Part shown: positions 60,683 through 64,000 of the stretch, piece after piece
How positions within the stretch are numbered: the stretch's first letter is position 1
How the letters are laid out: each line of letters begins with the position of its first letter
Source: Nephrocerus scutellatus
Lineage: Eukaryota; Arthropoda; Insecta; Diptera; Pipunculidae
Reading direction: 5' to 3'
Length of the DNA: 64,000 nucleotides
Assembly (NCBI GenBank): GCA_947095585.1
Contig: OX352763.1
Span: 42,086,010-42,150,009, forward strand
Notes under the pieces: generated by a model
Database searches by the model: none
What the model saw: only the letters and a program-made list of their open reading frames with translations
What the model was told of the DNA's origin: nothing
Made by a program: the position numbers and the translations under genes

Positions 60683-60722
60683 GTTGGATGGATGGATGGA
60701 TGGATGGATGGATGGATAGACG
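60683..60722. repeat. GGAT microsatellite
   Basis: About nine consecutive GGAT units, the last ones imperfect (GATAGACGGATG). Frames across it coding for Ser-Ile-His-Pro repeats are artefacts. Confidence 0.95.
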
Positions 60723-60729
60723 GATGAAT

Positions 60730-62040
60730 GTACTGAGAAGAATACCGATGAAACATTTGGTAACGGGAAGGGGAAAGAGGTTTTATTGGACTTTTTTAAA
60801 AGAGTTTCGTTTGGTGTTTGGGCGACGCTCTACAACAGCGCTGTGTGCTTGAGAGATCACTATAAACATTTTATAATCATTATAATAAAAGGGAAACGAA
60901 GAGAGCACAGCACGCAAGGCAAATGAAACGAAACGCATGATAATCGCCGGAGGCGCAGCCGCAACGGCGAATGAACAACACCGCAACAGCAGCATTCGAT
61001 CATGTACATATATAAAGTATTGTGAGGGAAATGCAGCGCACCACCACAGAATCGCACCGAAGACGACATAAAAGCAAAAGACAACTCCAAACCTGATTTA
61101 CCAGAATCAGAAAGAACGAGCCGCAGGGAGAGAAATACTTCAAATATGCCCGTCGAACAATCTTCACCAAGAATATAAAGCAAAGGATTGTCGGTCGGTG
61201 ATCGTCATCAGCAGACAATGAGAACGAGCGATCGGCGAAGAAAAGACAATCGGGCGACGGCGACTACAGCGGCGCGGATGAAGAAAAACCAATAAAACAA
61301 ACAACAAACGACCAAACATTATAAAGGTGTGGTTGCTTGGTATGTACTCCACACTCTGCATTACACTCCACACTAAGGTGATCGAGCGCGGATATCAAGT
61401 ATCATCATTATCATCGTCGTCATCATCACCATCGCCATCACCATCAAGCCTACTTCGATCGGCTTGGCTTCGACAGATACCATTAGCATGGACGGGGCGG
61501 ATTCACTCTTCTGTAGAATTCATCCTGCCCGCCGCTTCAATTTGGAATAGGTCCCAGTGACACAACAGAGAATTTAACACACAAAATTAGTTGTTCGTAA
61601 TTAATTGTGACTTTTTTATATCTTGAATCATGCATGATCACCAACGATCACCAGGAAACTGTGATCGATCTCTCTCGTATTTCGACTACAAGGCGGCTCG
61701 GCGGTTCGTATGCATTAATTTCGCGTACGTTGCGTTAAGACCAGACCAGTTTGATAAGTTAATTTCAATTGCAATCAGATTTGTGCATTGGTGGGGTGGT
61801 GTGGTGGTGCAGTGGCAGCAAATTATGATCAAGGATGCAGACGACAGTGAATTGACACTTTATTGGTAATAATTTTTCAAAAAAGAAAAAACCGTCACAC
61901 TCACAATCATTAGTAATAATAAATAGCATTTTACTGCCCAGAAGCTGGATTATGTTTTGCCAATTCGGTTTCATCATGCTGCAGCCGGAGAACGAATGGC
62001 AACCAGTTATTTTCATTAATAAAGATGTCAACGTAATGCA
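60730..62040. other. non-coding stretch
   Basis: No gene recognised. CAT/CGT triplet run at about 61402-61447. Frames of 60-107 codons overlap on both strands without domains. Confidence 0.4.
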
Positions 62041-62043
62041 CTG

Positions 62044-62216
62044 TTAAGGAGTAAGGTGTAATAAGAAGGGGTAAGGAGGAGCAAAGAGGATTAAGGTGCT
62101 AAAGGTGGACTTAGAAGGGGTATGGAGGAAAAAAGGGGATTAAGGGGGATTAAGGAGGAGTGAGTTGGAGTAAGTATTAGTAGAGAGGTTTAAGGCGAAG
62201 TTAGGATGAGTATTCG
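62044..62216 (+). repeat. purine-rich degenerate repeat tract
   Basis: About 170 nt of A and G with scattered T and only a handful of C, built of variants of GGGGATTAAGGAGGA. No coding frame. The boundaries are sharp against ordinary sequence on both sides. Confidence 0.85.
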
Positions 62217-63324
62217 AGTAAGCTCGTTATTCAACTAATTAAAACGAATTTCTGTCAGTAAGAAGGTCACGTTACTCAAAACAAGTTCAATTCTAATTAT
62301 GTACCGTTTAAAAAATTATGTTATTTATTTATTTAGACTAAGATATAAGCAGACTTAAATTATTTTCAGAAATTATATTAGAAATTGATTATCTGAATAA
62401 ATCATTTATCAGTATCTTAAACGCTAATTTTGACATGGAAAAATCAATAAAATGGCAAATGTAGTTGAAAGCAACAGAACATTTAACAATGGGATCATTC
62501 AAAAAAAGGTCCCGTTGCAAGGGGTTATGTAAAAAAGGTCCATAGAGCGCAAAGACCTTTCATGGCCTTAATGGTGCGTTATTATGCATTGTCGCCTGCG
62601 TCAGTATTTTAATTTTTTAACTTTGATTTCCAATTTTGTATAAAAAACTAAAACAAACAGAAAAAATGTATTTTTTGAACACCGAACACTGAAAGTGTAA
62701 AGCCAGCATTATCTTTACTTCGCGCAGCTCATAATTTTTCTTACAGTCAAGAATCTTCCTGTATGTAAGTTGTCTTTGAGATACTTTTCTTTCAATGTTG
62801 CGGATCGATATGTTTTATGATGAGAATTCCCGATTTTATACTAATCTTCGGAGCAATCTTGGGCTTGGTCAACGATTCTTCCCAAAATACGGCTAACATT
62901 TTTAACAAATATTTAACATCTCATTTGTGCTGTTGAGTGCTCAATTTATGTTGTACGCACTACCTCGCACTATATAAGCGCCGTGTCAAGTGTGAGAGAA
63001 ACACAAACAGTAAAGGAATTGTCTGCTATTGACGAGAACATCTACTGTAAATTAAAAATCAAAAATTTCTATGTAGAAATCGAAGTGCTAAATATAATTT
63101 ATAGCCGCTGCTTCAGAAAGTAATATTTGATTAGCACGAAAGGGTAACAAAGAGTCATTATTCTTGCTGCCTATTGATTTTTCCTAAATTGCTGCCGGTC
63201 ATAAAAGTTTACCAGGTCATTGAGTTCTTGTGTTTCTTTCAAAGCAAACTAGGCAAAGTCAATGATTTGTACAAAAATTCGGTGTTGCCTCTTTTTGTCA
63301 GTCAAAAGACCACCAGTATTGGAA
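62217..63324. other. non-coding stretch
   Basis: No gene recognised; AT-rich. Confidence 0.4.
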
Positions 63325-63670
63325 AAAAATGGAGGTGTGGCCACAAAACGACTTTCTTTTACGGACGGGACCGGAATCTTCACTAAATTATTATATATAT
63401 ATAATTATATTAATTTTTTTTTTTTCAAAATTTTTAATTTTTTTTTTATTTTTTTTTATTTTTTTAAATTTCTTTTGCTCTTAACAGATTTCTCATAAGT
63501 GCTATACTTTTTTAGATACTTGCAAAAAAACGAAAAACTGTCGAAGCAAGCTGTCACTTCCGGTTGACCGATTTCCGCCAAAATCAACTGGGACCTCCAA
63601 ATTTATATAAAAAGCTTAAATATGAACTTTCATTCCAATCAATTCAGCCGTCTGGGCTGTAGAAAGGACA
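63325..63670 (+). repeat. dispersed repeat family A, copy 4
   Basis: The extended left part (ATGGAGGTGTGGCCACAAAA, CGGGACCGGAATCTTCAC), a T-rich linker, then CTTAACAGATTTCTC, GAAAAACTGTCGAAG, TATGAACTTTCAT and CAGCCGTCTGGGCTGTAGA. It is followed after about 20 bp by family B. Confidence 0.85.
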
Positions 63671-63685
63671 CGAACTTTTTTCCAC

Positions 63686-64000
63686 TTTTTAAATTCTCTA
63701 TATTAACTTCGCGTGCCCGTGTGTTTGTGGGTGTGTAGATTTGTGTGTCATGGAATCTTGCGATCAATTTTTAACCCCCTTCCCATAGCCCGATTTTATT
63801 GAAATTTTGCACAAATGTATATTTGACAATACTTTCTTTTAAAATTTCAGGCCCCTCGGACCTCGGGGCCCCGACCCATACAAAATTTTAAAAAATTTAC
63901 CAGATTTTCTTAAAATTTTACAAATGTGTATCTCCGATGGAAAACACTTTTTGTAAAAAATTTGGAGACCCCGGGCCCGGGTTCGTGGGGCCCCATAACT
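63686..64000 (+). repeat. dispersed repeat family B, copy 6, runs off the window
   Basis: Begins TTTAAATTCTCTATATTAAC and GCGTGCCCGTGTG, then TTGCGATCAATTTTTAACCC, units with GATTTTATTGAAATTTTGCA and GTGTATCTCCGATGGA, and GC-rich CCTCGGGGCCCC. It continues beyond 64000. Confidence 0.85.

Noticed and set aside
60562..60756. A minus-strand ORF coding Ser-Ile-His-Pro repeats
   Set aside because: It is the GGAT microsatellite read in one phase.
1..64000. tRNA or rRNA genes
   Set aside because: I looked for tRNA B-box-like sequence with matching stems and for conserved rRNA blocks and saw none; a covariance-model scan would be decisive.

Overview
The window is eukaryotic nuclear DNA, almost certainly from an insect and probably a dipteran. 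The evidence is its mix of elements: an envelope-bearing Ty3/Gypsy retroelement of the errantivirus type, several Tc1/mariner remnants, a piggyBac-like fragment, RTE- and Jockey/R1-like LINE fragments, and a short GT-AG exon in otherwise non-coding sequence. No rRNA, tRNA, CRISPR array or bacterial-type operon was seen. Species cannot be set from the sequence alone.

The only complete, apparently functional gene set belongs to one element at 5299-12736, lying on the minus strand. It has two 383-bp LTRs that read as identical, a TATA target duplication, a tRNA-Lys-like primer site, a polypurine tract, and intact gag, pol and env frames. Gag and Pol are linked by a -1 frameshift site. Env lacks its own start and is probably made from a spliced mRNA whose acceptor overlaps the end of pol. 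The 850-nt leader carries three different tandem repeats where gypsy carries its insulator. Identical LTRs and open frames point to a recent insertion.

The rest is old repeats in non-coding DNA. Regions: 0-5.3 kb holds a LINE tail, a Tc1 fragment, a family A repeat, a possible first exon and a 185-bp tandem duplication; 12.7-19.3 kb holds a mariner-like fragment and a complete but dead mariner; 19.3-27.9 kb holds a candidate small membrane-protein ORF, an RTE tail and a Tc1-like element with long inverted repeats; 31.5-34.1 kb holds a mariner end, a Helitron- or RTE-like element and a reverse-transcriptase pseudogene; 39.2-40.4 kb and 44.2-44.8 kb hold family B repeat arrays; 45-46 kb holds a LINE fragment and, next to it, a convincing 82-nt EGF-domain exon on the minus strand; 49.7-50.5, 55.1-57.0 and 63.3-64.0 kb hold further LINE, piggyBac, family A and family B remnants.

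The EGF exon suggests that part of this window is intron of a large minus-strand gene for an extracellular or membrane protein, but only that one exon was recognised.
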